The notes under the pieces were generated by a model. The model made no database searches. It was not told the DNA's origin and was given only the letters and a program-made list of their open reading frames with translations. From NCBI RefSeq assembly GCF_000830005.1, contig NZ_CP010407.1, positions 1,827,001 to 1,891,000 of the forward strand: a DNA stretch of 64,000 bases, read 5' to 3'. The DNA is from Streptomyces vietnamensis. GTDB taxonomy: Bacteria > Actinomycetota > Actinomycetes > Streptomycetales > Streptomycetaceae. The stretch's first letter is position 1; every line of letters starts with the position of its first letter. Made by a program: the position numbers and the translations under genes. This document shows, one piece after another, positions 54,169 to 62,651 of this stretch.

Positions 54169-55122
54169 GTGAGCTCACGCCGTACTGTCGCCGTCACCAC
54201 CGCCGCTCTGGTCCTGTCCGGACTCGCCGCCTCTCCCGCTCTCGCGCACGGGTCGATGACCGACCCGGTGAGCCGGGTGTCGGCCTGTTACGCGGAGGGG
54301 CCCGAGGCGCCGAAGTCGGCGGCGTGCAAGGCGGCCGTGGCGGCGAGCGGGCCGCAGGCGTTCTACGACTGGAACGGGGTGAACATCGCCGACGCGGCCG
54401 GCCGGCACCGGCAGTTGATCCCGGACGGCAAGCTGTGCAGCGCGGGCAACGACAAGTACCGCGGGCTCGGCCTGGCGCGGGCCGACTGGCCGGCGAGCGG
54501 CATGACGTCCGGTGCGCACACCTTCCGGTACAAGGGGACCGCCCCGCACAAGGGCTCGTTCGCGCTGTACGTGACGAAGGACGGGTACGACCCGTCGAAG
54601 CCGCTGAAGTGGTCGGACCTGGAGGAGCAGCCGTTCGTGACGGTGACCGACCCGCGGATGGAGAACGGCGACTACGTGTTCCAGGGGACCGTGCCGCAGA
54701 AGTCCGGCCGTCATCTCATCTACTCGATCTGGCAGCGGTCCGACTCCCCCGAGGCGTTCTACACCTGCTCGGACGTGGTGTTCGGGCAGGACGGCGGCGG
54801 TACGGCCCCGGCGTCGACCGCTCCCGCCCCGACCACCCCCGCGCCCACCGCCTCCGCGCCCACCGAGGAGCAGATCGAGGACGGCGCGGACGAGTCGACG
54901 GTCGAGCACGGCGGGCACGGGGGTCACGGCGATCACGGGGCGACCCCCGACGCCCCCGCCCCCGCCCCCGCCCCCGCCCCCGGTTCGCCTTCCGGTGTGG
55001 CGCTGGCGGAGACGGGCGGCGACGCCACCACCCCGTATCTCGCGGTCGGTGGCGCCGCCGTGCTCGCGCTCGGTGCGGCGGTGCTCTTCGGGACGGCCCG
55101 GCGGCGCCGGACCCGGGGCTAG
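54169..55122 (+). CDS. Lytic polysaccharide monooxygenase (AA10) with LAETG cell-wall sorting signal
   Basis: A 317-residue exported copper enzyme that oxidatively cleaves chitin or cellulose. Signal cleavage after SPALA exposes His1 of HGSMTDPVSR; the second copper-brace His is in APHKGSFALYV. The AA10 core spans to about residue 200 (YSIWQRSDSPEAFYTCSDVVF). A Pro/Thr linker with HGGHGGHGDHG follows, then LAETGGDATTPYLAVGG, a hydrophobic segment and RRRRTRG: a complete LAxTG signal for class E sortases, which anchors the enzyme to the cell wall. GTG 54169 has GAAGGAG at proper spacing. Its end overlaps the lipase gene by four bases. Confidence 0.92.
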   Translation: MSSRRTVAVTTAALVLSGLAASPALAHGSMTDPVSRVSACYAEGPEAPKSAACKAAVAASGPQAFYDWNGVNIADAAGRHRQLIPDGKLCSAGNDKYRGLGLARADWPASGMTSGAHTFRYKGTAPHKGSFALYVTKDGYDPSKPLKWSDLEEQPFVTVTDPRMENGDYVFQGTVPQKSGRHLIYSIWQRSDSPEAFYTCSDVVFGQDGGGTAPASTAPAPTTPAPTASAPTEEQIEDGADESTVEHGGHGGHGDHGATPDAPAPAPAPAPGSPSGVALAETGGDATTPYLAVGGAAVLALGAAVLFGTARRRRTRG

Positions 55123-55988
55123 CCGACCACCGAGAGGCAGGTGGTCGGGGTCGCGTGGGCCGGGTCGAGGGCGTTGGCCACCTCGTGGAAGGTGACCCGG
55201 TCCACCGTGCCGATGGCCACGTGCTCGGACAGGTCGAGCGCGCACTTGTCCTGGATGAGGACGTTGGTGACGTTCGGGCCGGTCAGGAACTGGGAGCGGT
55301 ACGGGGTGACGACCTCGTCGTACTGGCTCGCGATGACGTGGTAGCGGACCCCGGGGACGGTGTCGCCGCCCTCGTTGAGCTTCGTGATGAAGGCCGAGCC
55401 GGCGATCTGGTCGGCGAGGCCCGGGGTCGCGGAGCTGATGAGGTCCTCGGCGCCGGGGAAGTACGGCAGGAGCTTGGTGAGGCCGCTCAGGGTGGTGCCG
55501 TGGTTGTCGGGGGCGATGCCGACGAGCGTGTTCACCTTCTCGGCCCCGCCGAGGAACTTGAGGTACCAGCGGGGCATCATGCCGCCCTGCGAGTGTCCGA
55601 CGAGGTCGGCCTCGGGGGCGCCGGTGGCGGCGAGGACCCGGTCGACGTAGGTGTCGAGCTGTCCGGCGGAGGCGGCGATGGGGCCGAGCCCGTTGAAGAG
55701 GGGCACGCCCGGCAGCTGGCCGTAGTCGAGGGAGAAGACGCAGTAGCCCCGGTTGACCAGGTAGGGGGCGAGGGCCAGCCAGTTGTCGACGGCGTTCCCG
55801 AAGGTGCCGTGGACGAGGACGACGGGGCGCGGGTGCGCGGCGGAGGGCTTGCAGGAGAAGTCGTTCCAGCCGCGGCTGGGGGCGGTGTCGGCCTGGGCGG
55901 CGGCGGTGGGGGCGAGGGTGGCGGCGGCGGTCAGGAGCAGGACGGACAGCGCTCTGACCGCGTGCTTCCAGGGCTTCCGGGGCAGCAT
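55119..55988 (-). CDS. Secreted alpha/beta-hydrolase lipase
   Basis: A 289-residue exported triacylglycerol-lipase-like hydrolase of the actinobacterial LipA/lipase class 2 type. The signal peptide is residues 1-34 (AAAQADTAPS). Motifs are PVVLVHGTFGNAVDNW (oxyanion loop), DLVGHSQGGMMPRW (nucleophile Ser), and a C-terminal His in FHEVANALDP. Four cysteines probably make two disulfides. The gene converges with the LPMO gene with a four-base overlap of stop codons. Confidence 0.92.
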   Translation of the reverse strand: MLPRKPWKHAVRALSVLLLTAAATLAPTAAAQADTAPSRGWNDFSCKPSAAHPRPVVLVHGTFGNAVDNWLALAPYLVNRGYCVFSLDYGQLPGVPLFNGLGPIAASAGQLDTYVDRVLAATGAPEADLVGHSQGGMMPRWYLKFLGGAEKVNTLVGIAPDNHGTTLSGLTKLLPYFPGAEDLISSATPGLADQIAGSAFITKLNEGGDTVPGVRYHVIASQYDEVVTPYRSQFLTGPNVTNVLIQDKCALDLSEHVAIGTVDRVTFHEVANALDPAHATPTTCLSVVG

Positions 55989-56237
55989 CGGGCGATCTCC
56001 TTGCGGCTCAAGGGGAAGGTGGGGGTGCTGTGCCCTGCGGTCCGGACCACAAGTGGGGATGCTCTCCAGCCAAGCTACGCACGGGTAGCCTCGACTGGGA
56101 AGTTACGCGTCGGTAAAAAGTGATGTGTCGTCACGAGGCGCCGACGGGCGCGCGGTCAGCCGTTCGGCCTCCATCCGGGTCAGCCATTCGGCCCCCACCC
56201 GCCTGCGGGAACCCCTCCGACCCCGGAGCGTGGGGGC

Positions 56238-57281
56238 ATGAGTCTCGTCGATGAACTGAAAAGCGCCGTCACCCCCCGAGCCGCCCTGCTGGTCGTCGGC
56301 GTCTTCGCCCTCCAGCTCCTGTTCATCGCCTCGTACGTCGGGGCCCTGCATGATCCGAAGCCCACGGACGTCCCCTTCGGCGTGGTCGCCCCCGGGCAGG
56401 CCGCGACCGTCCTGGAGGACCGGCTGGAGAAGCTACCCGGCGATCCCTTCGACCCGCGCGTGGTCGCGGACGAGGCCGAGGCGCGGGACCAGATCCTGAA
56501 CCGGGACATCGACGGGGCCCTGATCGTCGACCCGCGGGGCCGCACCGACACCCTGCTCGTCGCCTCCGGCGGCGGAAAGGTGCTCGCCGTGACCCTGGAG
56601 GCGATGATCACGAAGCTGGAGGCGGCCAACCAGCGCCTCGTGCGGACCGTCGACGTGGCCCCCTCCTCCTCCCAGGACTTCAACGGCCTCTCCGCCTTCT
56701 ACCTGGTCATCGGCTGGTGCGTCGGCGGCTACATCTGCGCCGCGATCCTGGCGATCAGCGCGGGCGCACGGCCCGCGAACCGGGAGCGTGCGATCATCCG
56801 CCTCGGGGCCCTGGCGCTCTACGCGGTCCTCGGCGGTCTCGGCGGCGCGATCATCGTCGGTCCGATCCTCGGCGCCCTGCCCGGCAGCGTCGCGGCTTTG
56901 TGGGGCCTGGGCACCCTGGTGGTCTTCGCCGTCGGCGCCGCCACCCTGGCGCTCCAGTCCGTCTTCGGGATCGTCGGCATCGGCCTGGCGATCCTGCTCA
57001 TCGTGATCGCGGGCAATCCCAGCGCGGGCGGCGCCTTCCCGCTGCCGATGCTGCCGCCGTTCTGGAGGGCGATCGGCCCGTACCTGCCGCCGGGCGCGGG
57101 CACCTGGGCGGCGCGTTCGATCGCGTACTTCAAGGGCAACGACATGACCGCCTCGATGGTGGTCCTGTCGGTGTGGGCGATGGTCGGCGCGGCCGTGACC
57201 CTGGTGATGTCCTCGGTGAAACGGGAGCCGACGGCGGAGCGGATCCCTCCGGAGGCCCCGGAGGCTCCGGAGCGTTTGTAG
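56238..57281 (+). CDS. YhgE/DUF3533-like membrane protein
   Basis: A 347-residue protein with one membrane segment near the N-terminus (ALLVVGVFALQLLFIASYVG), an extracytoplasmic domain (about 40-150), and five membrane segments at the C-terminus. This is the ABC-2-permease-like architecture of YhgE/Pip/DUF3533 proteins. No ATPase is adjacent. The GTG/ATG at 56238 is the only sensible start. Upstream (56150-56200) a short direct repeat GTCAGCC-TTCGGCC occurs. A strong terminator follows. The function is unknown. Confidence 0.75.
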   Translation: MSLVDELKSAVTPRAALLVVGVFALQLLFIASYVGALHDPKPTDVPFGVVAPGQAATVLEDRLEKLPGDPFDPRVVADEAEARDQILNRDIDGALIVDPRGRTDTLLVASGGGKVLAVTLEAMITKLEAANQRLVRTVDVAPSSSQDFNGLSAFYLVIGWCVGGYICAAILAISAGARPANRERAIIRLGALALYAVLGGLGGAIIVGPILGALPGSVAALWGLGTLVVFAVGAATLALQSVFGIVGIGLAILLIVIAGNPSAGGAFPLPMLPPFWRAIGPYLPPGAGTWAARSIAYFKGNDMTASMVVLSVWAMVGAAVTLVMSSVKREPTAERIPPEAPEAPERL

Positions 57282-57290
57282 AAAAGATGC

Positions 57291-57324
57291 ACAAGGCCCC
57301 CCGCGCCGCTACGGGGGGCCTTGT
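57291..57324. terminator. Bidirectional terminator
   Basis: ACAAGGCCCCCCG (57291-57303) pairs perfectly with CGGGGGGCCTTGT (57312-57324) around an 8-base loop, between the convergent membrane-protein and protease genes. Confidence 0.9.
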
Positions 57325-57344
57325 ACATACCTGGACCGGGGGGA

Positions 57345-58226
57345 TCAGTAGACGTTGACCCCGTACGCGCTCAGCGCCTCCGTCACGGGCTGGAAGAAGG
57401 TCGTCCCGCCCGAGGAGCAGTTGCCGCTGCCGCCCGAGGTGAGACCGATCGCCTTGCTGCCCGAGTAGAGCGGGCCGCCGGAGTCGCCGGGTTCGGCGCA
57501 GACGTTGGTCTGGATCATGCCGTAGACGATGTCGCCGCCGCCGTAGTTCACGGTGGCGTTGAGGCCGGTCACCGTGCCGCTGTGGATGCCGGTGGTGGAG
57601 CCGCGGCGGGTGACGGACATGCCGACGGTGGCGTTGGCGGCGCTGGTGATGTCGACGCTGCCGACCGTGCCGGACTTGGTCACCGAGGTGTTGGTGTAGC
57701 GCACGATGCCGTAGTCGTTGGTCGGGAAGCTCGACCCGGCGGTGGAGCCGAGGACGGTCGAGTGCGAGGAGTTGGACCACCAGGTGCCCGCGCCGTCGGT
57801 GCAGTGGCCGGCGGTGAGGAAGTAGTAGTTCCCCGCGCTGTCCTTGACGTTGAAGCCGAGCGAGCAGCGCCAGCTGCTCGCGTAGATGGCGTCGCCGCCG
57901 GAGATCAGCTTGTTGAACGTGCCGGGGGTGCGCTCGATGCGCAGCGCACCGGCGTTGGCCCCGGCCTTGTGCTTGATCCTGGCGATCTCGGCCTGGGAGA
58001 CGGTGGAGTCGGCGGTGACGACGACCTGGCCGGTGGCGGTGTCGACGCGCCAGGCGGTGCCGGCCACGTCGGCGGCGAGGACGGCGTCGCCCGCCGCGGA
58101 GAGCTGGGTGGCGCTGAACGTCTGCGCGGAGTCGGCGCTGGCGGTGGGGACGCCGAGCGTCGCGGCGGCGGCGACGAGACCGGCGGTGAGGGCGAGCAGC
58201 CGGAACTTCTTCGTGGGGGTGGTCAC
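57345..58226 (-). CDS. Streptogrisin-type secreted serine protease (S1), copy 1
   Basis: A 293-residue chymotrypsin-fold pre-pro-protease. The signal peptide ends near residue 31 (PTASADSA), a short propeptide follows ([14 protein letters not shown]), and the mature enzyme starts about residue 107 ([20 protein letters not shown]). The triad is His in [10 protein letters not shown], Asp in TNDYGIVRY, and Ser in [13 protein letters not shown]. Three disulfides fit streptogrisin A/B. The GTG at 58226 has AGGAGG upstream. It is a tandem paralogue of the next gene; both run in the same direction with 47 bases between. Confidence 0.93.
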   Translation of the reverse strand: MTTPTKKFRLLALTAGLVAAAATLGVPTASADSAQTFSATQLSAAGDAVLAADVAGTAWRVDTATGQVVVTADSTVSQAEIARIKHKAGANAGALRIERTPGTFNKLISGGDAIYASSWRCSLGFNVKDSAGNYYFLTAGHCTDGAGTWWSNSSHSTVLGSTAGSSFPTNDYGIVRYTNTSVTKSGTVGSVDITSAANATVGMSVTRRGSTTGIHSGTVTGLNATVNYGGGDIVYGMIQTNVCAEPGDSGGPLYSGSKAIGLTSGGSGNCSSGGTTFFQPVTEALSAYGVNVY

Positions 58227-58273
58227 TTCTTGTTCCTCCTGTGGGGGGGGATCAGTGGGTGTCCGTGCGGGGA

Positions 58274-59140
58274 TCAGAAGAGGCTGACGTTGTACTTGGC
58301 GAGGGCCTCCGGCACAGGCTGGAAGAAGGTGGTGCCGCCGGTCCGGCAGTCGCCGCTGCCGCCGGAGGTGAGGCCGAGCGCCTTGGTGCCGTCGTACATC
58401 GCACCGCCCGAGTCGCCGGGCTCGGCGCAGACGTTGGTCTGGATGAGGCCCTTCACGGTGCCGCCGCTGGAGTAGTGGACGGTGGCGTTGAGGCCGGTGA
58501 CCGTGCCGCCGTGGGTGCCGGTGGTGGAGCCGGTGCGCTTGACGGACTCGCCCACGTAGGCGTCGGCGGCGGTGAAGCCGCCGGTGTGGGTGAGCGAGGC
58601 GTTGTCGTAGCGGACCAGGGCGTAGTCGTTGCCCGGGAAGCTGGAGCCGACGGTGGCGCCGATCAGGGTCGACTGCGCCGAGCTGGTGTACCAGGCGTTG
58701 GCCACGTTGCCGCAGTGGCCGGCGGTGAGGAAGTAGTACGTGGAGCCGCTGCGCACGTTGAAGCCGAGCGAACAGCGGTAGCCGCCGCCGTAGATGGCGT
58801 CCCCGGCCGCGAGCAGGGGCTTGAAGACGCCGGGGGTGCGCTGGACCCGGAGCGCCCCGGCGTCGGCGCCGGCCGCTCTCCGGATCTTGGCGAGTCCGGC
58901 GTCGGTGACGGTGGAGTCCGCGGTGACGACGACCCGGCCCGATGCCTGGTCGACGTACCAGGCGGTGCCGCCGACCCCGGCGGCCTCGACGGCGGCGTCG
59001 GCGCGGGCGAGCTGGGCGGCTCCGGCGGGGCCGGGCACGGGGGCGGCCTGGGCGCCGGGGAGTCCGAGGGCGGTCGCGGCGGCGAGGCCGGCGGCGACGG
59101 CGAGCAGACGGGTGCGGGTGTTCCTCACTTTGCTCCTCAC
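58274..59140 (-). CDS. Streptogrisin-type secreted serine protease (S1), copy 2
   Basis: A 288-residue paralogue of the neighbouring protease. Signal peptide residues 1-32 ([10 protein letters not shown]); propeptide with [14 protein letters not shown]; mature part from [20 protein letters not shown]. The triad is [18 protein letters not shown] and [13 protein letters not shown]. The specificity region differs modestly from copy 1 ([15 protein letters not shown] against [15 protein letters not shown]), suggesting related but not identical preference. The GTG at 59140 follows AGAAGGAG. It is upstream of copy 1 and the two are probably one transcript. Confidence 0.93.
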   Translation of the reverse strand: MRSKVRNTRTRLLAVAAGLAAATALGLPGAQAAPVPGPAGAAQLARADAAVEAAGVGGTAWYVDQASGRVVVTADSTVTDAGLAKIRRAAGADAGALRVQRTPGVFKPLLAAGDAIYGGGYRCSLGFNVRSGSTYYFLTAGHCGNVANAWYTSSAQSTLIGATVGSSFPGNDYALVRYDNASLTHTGGFTAADAYVGESVKRTGSTTGTHGGTVTGLNATVHYSSGGTVKGLIQTNVCAEPGDSGGAMYDGTKALGLTSGGSGDCRTGGTTFFQPVPEALAKYNVSLF

Positions 59141-59277
59141 ATTTCTCCTTCTGGGAAAAGCGGAGGGGCCCGTGGATGACGGGCCCGTGAGGCGCCATCA
59201 GGTGACGTGTTCCTGACATGCACCGCCAGTGATAGTGGCCCTCCCGGAGCGGACGCACAAGACCGCCGTACGGACGG

Positions 59278-59306
59278 GAGCCCCCGGCCTTCCCGGCCGG
59301 GGGCTC
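59278..59306 (-). terminator. Terminator after the DUF1684 gene
   Basis: GAGCCCCCGGCC (59278-59289) pairs with GGCCGGGGGCTC (59295-59306) around a 5-base loop, 22 bases beyond the stop of the DUF1684 gene. Confidence 0.88.
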
Positions 59307-59327
59307 ACCGCCGCGGAAAAAACCTGG

Positions 59328-60116
59328 TCAGGCCGGGTTCAGCCGCCGCTCCCCCGCCGCCACGGCGGTGTCGAGCGTGTTCCCGGGCGGCGGGAAGGGG
59401 CAGATGAAGTGGTCCGCGAAGGCACACGGCGGCAGCAGGGCGCGGTTGAAGTCCACCGTCACCGAACCGTCCGACGCCGGGGCCTCGGGCCGCAGGAAAC
59501 GGAAGCGGTAGCTGTCGCGGCCGCTGGTGGCGTCCGCGAAGACCGCCCACAGGGTGCCGTCGTCCTCGACGGCCACCTGCAGGACGTGCTCGCCGCCGTG
59601 CAGCTCGAAGACCAGCTCCCCGGAGAGCCCGAGACCGCGCTCCCGGCCGTCGGCGTTCTCCACCCGCACGCTGCGCGTCTCGGCGTACGGCCGGAACACA
59701 CCGGGCACCACCCAGCGCTCGTCGTACGGGGTGGCCTCGATGCCCCGGAAGGCACTGCGCGCCTCCGAGCCGGGGTCGAAGTCCCGTACGGCCCAGAGCC
59801 CTTCGCGCCGCAGCACCACGAGCCGCCGGCCCGCCGACTCGACCCGGGACTCGTGGATCGGGCCGTGGTCGGCGGTGAGCCGGACCGTGCCGGCGAAGGG
59901 CTTGCCGTCGACGGTGAGCCCGTCCTCGGCGCCCGCCGTCAGGACCACCTCGTCACCGTCCTCCCGCCACTCGCCGGGAACGGCCGGAATGCGCCCCTCG
60001 GGGAAGTCGGCGAGCCAGTGGGTGCCCGTGAGGGAGAGCGGGCCGTACGAGGAGGCGACGGCCGCCTCCCGCTGCTCGTGCCAGTGCTGCCAGTCCTGCT
60101 GTGGATCCGTGCTCAT
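59328..60116 (-). CDS. DUF1684 family protein
   Basis: A 262-residue cytoplasmic beta-rich protein. It has the DUF1684 landmarks: an N-terminal WHEQREAAVASSYGPLSLTG with the LTGTHWL segment, an Arg-Asp pair in WAVRDFDPGSEAR, and a C-terminal VDFNRALLPPCAFADHFICPFPPPGNTL in parts. The biochemical role of the family is not known to me. It is coupled to the LLM monooxygenase gene by an ATGA overlap, so it probably acts on the same substrate or product. Confidence 0.85.
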   Translation of the reverse strand: MSTDPQQDWQHWHEQREAAVASSYGPLSLTGTHWLADFPEGRIPAVPGEWREDGDEVVLTAGAEDGLTVDGKPFAGTVRLTADHGPIHESRVESAGRRLVVLRREGLWAVRDFDPGSEARSAFRGIEATPYDERWVVPGVFRPYAETRSVRVENADGRERGLGLSGELVFELHGGEHVLQVAVEDDGTLWAVFADATSGRDSYRFRFLRPEAPASDGSVTVDFNRALLPPCAFADHFICPFPPPGNTLDTAVAAGERRLNPA

Positions 60117-61423
60117 GGTGTGTCACCTTTCCATACGGGCTCGGGAAGCCCGAGGTGCGACCGCAACGTGGTGCCCGCGTACTCCGTACGGAAGACCCCG
60201 CGTTCCTGGAGCAGCGGCACGACCCGGTCGACGAAGTCGTCGAGGCCGCCGGGGGTGAGGTGCGGGACGAGGATGAAGCCGTCGGCGGCGTCCGTGGCGA
60301 CGAACTCCTCCAGGGCCGCCGCGACGGTCGCCGGGGAGCCCACGAAGGACTGCCGGCTGCCGGTCTCGATGACGGTCTGCCGGATCGAGAGCCCCTTCTC
60401 CTCCGACAGCGCCCGCCACTTCCTGGCCACCCCCACCGGGTCGGCGACCCGCACCCGGCCCTGGACGAGCACGGAGTCCGGGTCGGGATCGATGTCCGGA
60501 AGCGGCCCGTCGGGGTCGTATCCGGACAGATCGCGGCCCCAGACCTGTTCGAGCGCGAGGATCGCGTTCTGCGGGGAGACCTGCTGCCGACGGATCTCGG
60601 CCGCCCGCTCCTGTGCGTCGGCATCACTGTCGCCGAGGACGTACGTCACCCCCGGCATGATCTTCAGGTCGTCGGGCCGCCTCCCGTACCGGGCGAGCCG
60701 CCCCTTGACGTCGGCGTAGAACTCCCGCCCGGCCTCCAGGGTGGAATGCCTCGTGAAAATCACATCAGCGGCGGAGGCCGCGAACTCCCGCCCCTCACCG
60801 GAGTCCCCGGCCTGGATGACGACCGGCTGCCCCTGCGGAGAGCGCGGTACGGGGAACCGGCCCTCGATCCGGAACTGGGGCCCGCTGTGCGCGAAGGTCC
60901 CCGGCTCCCCGCCCGGGGTCCAGGAATCCCACAACTCCCGCACCACGCCGAGGAACTCGGCCGCACGCGTGTACCGATCGGCGCGGTCCAGGAAGCCCCC
61001 GCGCCGGAAGTTCTCGCCGGTGAACGCGTCGGACGAGGTGACCACGTTCCAGGCGGCCCGGCCGGCACTCAGATGGTCGAGCGAGGCGAGCCGCCGGGCC
61101 AGTTCGTACGGCTCGTTGAAGGTGGCGTTCACGGTGGCGGCCAGACCGAGCCGGTCGGTGACGGCGGCGAGCGCGTTCAGAACGGTGATCGACTCGGGCC
61201 GCCCGACGACGTCGAGGTCGTGGATGCGCCCCGCGTGCTCGCGCAGCCGCAGCCCCTCGGCGAGGAAGAAGAAGTCGAAGAGCCCCCGCTCCGCGGTCCT
61301 GGCCAGATGCTCGAACGAGGAGAAGTCGATCTGCGAACCGGACCGCGGATCGGACCAAACCGTAGTGGAGTTGACACCGGGAAAATGCGCGGCGAGATGG
61401 ACCTGCTTCTTGCCCCGGCTCAT
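60113..61423 (-). CDS. NtaA/SnaA/DszA-family FMNH2-dependent monooxygenase, copy 1
   Basis: A 436-residue bacterial-luciferase-like (LLM) oxygenase that uses reduced flavin supplied by a separate reductase. Signatures are MSRGKKQVHLAAHFPGVN, the loop GRAAWNVVTSSD shared by NtaA-type enzymes, and QAGDSGEGREFAA (flavin phosphate). Substrates in this family include nitrilotriacetate, dibenzothiophene sulfone and N-acetyl-S-(2-succino)cysteine. It overlaps the other LLM gene and the DUF1684 gene by four bases each. No flavin reductase is encoded nearby. Confidence 0.9.
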   Translation of the reverse strand: MSRGKKQVHLAAHFPGVNSTTVWSDPRSGSQIDFSSFEHLARTAERGLFDFFFLAEGLRLREHAGRIHDLDVVGRPESITVLNALAAVTDRLGLAATVNATFNEPYELARRLASLDHLSAGRAAWNVVTSSDAFTGENFRRGGFLDRADRYTRAAEFLGVVRELWDSWTPGGEPGTFAHSGPQFRIEGRFPVPRSPQGQPVVIQAGDSGEGREFAASAADVIFTRHSTLEAGREFYADVKGRLARYGRRPDDLKIMPGVTYVLGDSDADAQERAAEIRRQQVSPQNAILALEQVWGRDLSGYDPDGPLPDIDPDPDSVLVQGRVRVADPVGVARKWRALSEEKGLSIRQTVIETGSRQSFVGSPATVAAALEEFVATDAADGFILVPHLTPGGLDDFVDRVVPLLQERGVFRTEYAGTTLRSHLGLPEPVWKGDTP

Positions 61424-62436
61424 ACGGACACCCCCGTCGTCGCGTACTGACTGACGGGCCGGGCGAGCCCCAGATGATCGCGGAGAGTGACACCCTCATA
61501 ATCCGCGCGAAACAGCCCACGCTCCCTGAGCCGGGTCACGGTCCCCGCCACGAACCGCTCCAGATCCCGCTCGGGCACGGCCGGCACGAGGTGGAACCCG
61601 TCGACGGCGCCGCCCCCGTGCCAGCCGGCGATGAGCTCGGCGAGAGCCCCGGCCCCACCCTCGTACGCGTCGAAATCAACAGTCAGCGAGAGCAGAACGC
61701 GCAACTGCCCGGGATCCCGACCGTGGGCGCGGGCCCCCCGGTGCAGTTCGGCACGGAGGGCGGCGGCCTCCTCCGCCGAGGCGGCCCGGACGAGGGCGAC
61801 ATCGGCGTGGTGGGCGGCGGTGTCCCGGGCGGCGGGGCGGGTGGCGTCGACGACGGTCACCGGGTTGCCCTGCGGGGGCCGGGGCACGGTCGAGGGCCCC
61901 TTGACCGAGAAGGTCGCCCCTTGGAAGTTCACGTGATGCAGCTTGCGGCGGTCGATGAACCGTCCGGTGGCCACGTCCCGTATCTCGGCGTCGTCCTCCC
62001 AGCTGTCCCACAGCTTCCGGGACACCTCGGCGACCTCGCCCGCCTCCTGCCAGAGCTCGGCGGTGGGCGGCGCGGGACGACGGCCGAGGAGCCGGGCCTC
62101 GGCCCCGGTCGGGGAGACCGCGATCCGCCAGCCCGCCCGGCCCCGGCTCACCCAGTCGAGGGTGGCGACGGCGGCCTGGACGTGGAAGGGCTCGGTATGC
62201 GTGGTGGTGACGGTCGGCACGAGACCGACCGATCGGGTCTCGGGGGCGACCCGGGCGAGCACGGCGAGCGCGTCGAGACCGGGCCCGGCGAAGGAGTCGT
62301 CATGGGTGAGGAAGTCGAGCGCGGCGGCCTCGGCGAGCCGGGCGAGCGCGACGGTACGGGCGGCGGTGCCGGGGTCGGCCCGCCCGGAGCCGGCGACGAG
62401 CTCGGCGGCGAGGTGAAGCGGTCGGGTACTGGTCAT
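61420..62436 (-). CDS. LLM-class FMNH2-dependent monooxygenase, copy 2
   Basis: A 338-residue LLM oxygenase, shorter than and diverged from the neighbouring copy. Family segments are the LTHDDSFAGPGLDAL strand, the LDWVSRGRAGWRIAVSPT loop, and KGPSTVPRPPQGNPVTVVDA in parts. I start at ATG 62436 (MTSTRPLH), following GAGAGA; the longer open frame upstream runs through a large hairpin. It is the first gene of the LLM-LLM-DUF1684 unit, coupled by an ATGA overlap. Confidence 0.88.
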   Translation of the reverse strand: MTSTRPLHLAAELVAGSGRADPGTAARTVALARLAEAAALDFLTHDDSFAGPGLDALAVLARVAPETRSVGLVPTVTTTHTEPFHVQAAVATLDWVSRGRAGWRIAVSPTGAEARLLGRRPAPPTAELWQEAGEVAEVSRKLWDSWEDDAEIRDVATGRFIDRRKLHHVNFQGATFSVKGPSTVPRPPQGNPVTVVDATRPAARDTAAHHADVALVRAASAEEAAALRAELHRGARAHGRDPGQLRVLLSLTVDFDAYEGGAGALAELIAGWHGGGAVDGFHLVPAVPERDLERFVAGTVTRLRERGLFRADYEGVTLRDHLGLARPVSQYATTGVSV

Positions 62437-62508
62437 ACGGTCTCTCTCAATACGTGGCTCGGAGCAAATCCCGCCCCGGGTCCGGAAGACAACGACGGCG
62501 GGAGGGGC

Positions 62509-62611
62509 CGGGGACGGAGCGGGGAGGCGGTGTCCGGACGTAAAAGCGTCTTGAACTCGCGCGAAGCGCGGTGAGACGCACTCCGGACACCGCCTCCCCG
62601 CTCCGTCCCCG
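62509..62611. repeat. 30-bp perfect inverted repeat with nested hairpin
   Basis: Bases 62509-62538 are the exact reverse complement of 62582-62611 (arm ends CGGGGACGGAG / CTCCGTCCCCG). The 43-base loop contains GCGTCT (62546-62551) pairing with AGACGC (62574-62579), and inside that CGCGC-GAA-GCGCG (62558-62570). It lies between the binding-protein gene and the LLM operon on the minus strand. It could be a terminator, a processing site that sets different mRNA levels, or a small mobile-type repeat. Confidence 0.9.
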
Positions 62612-62651
62612 CCCCCGGCCCACCGGCCCGGGCCCGGGTGCGGAACGAGGT

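Noticed and set aside
62437..62651. A riboswitch upstream of the LLM oxygenases
   Set aside because: The structure is a plain long hairpin with nested stems; I could not recognise conserved riboswitch loops or a switching alternative.
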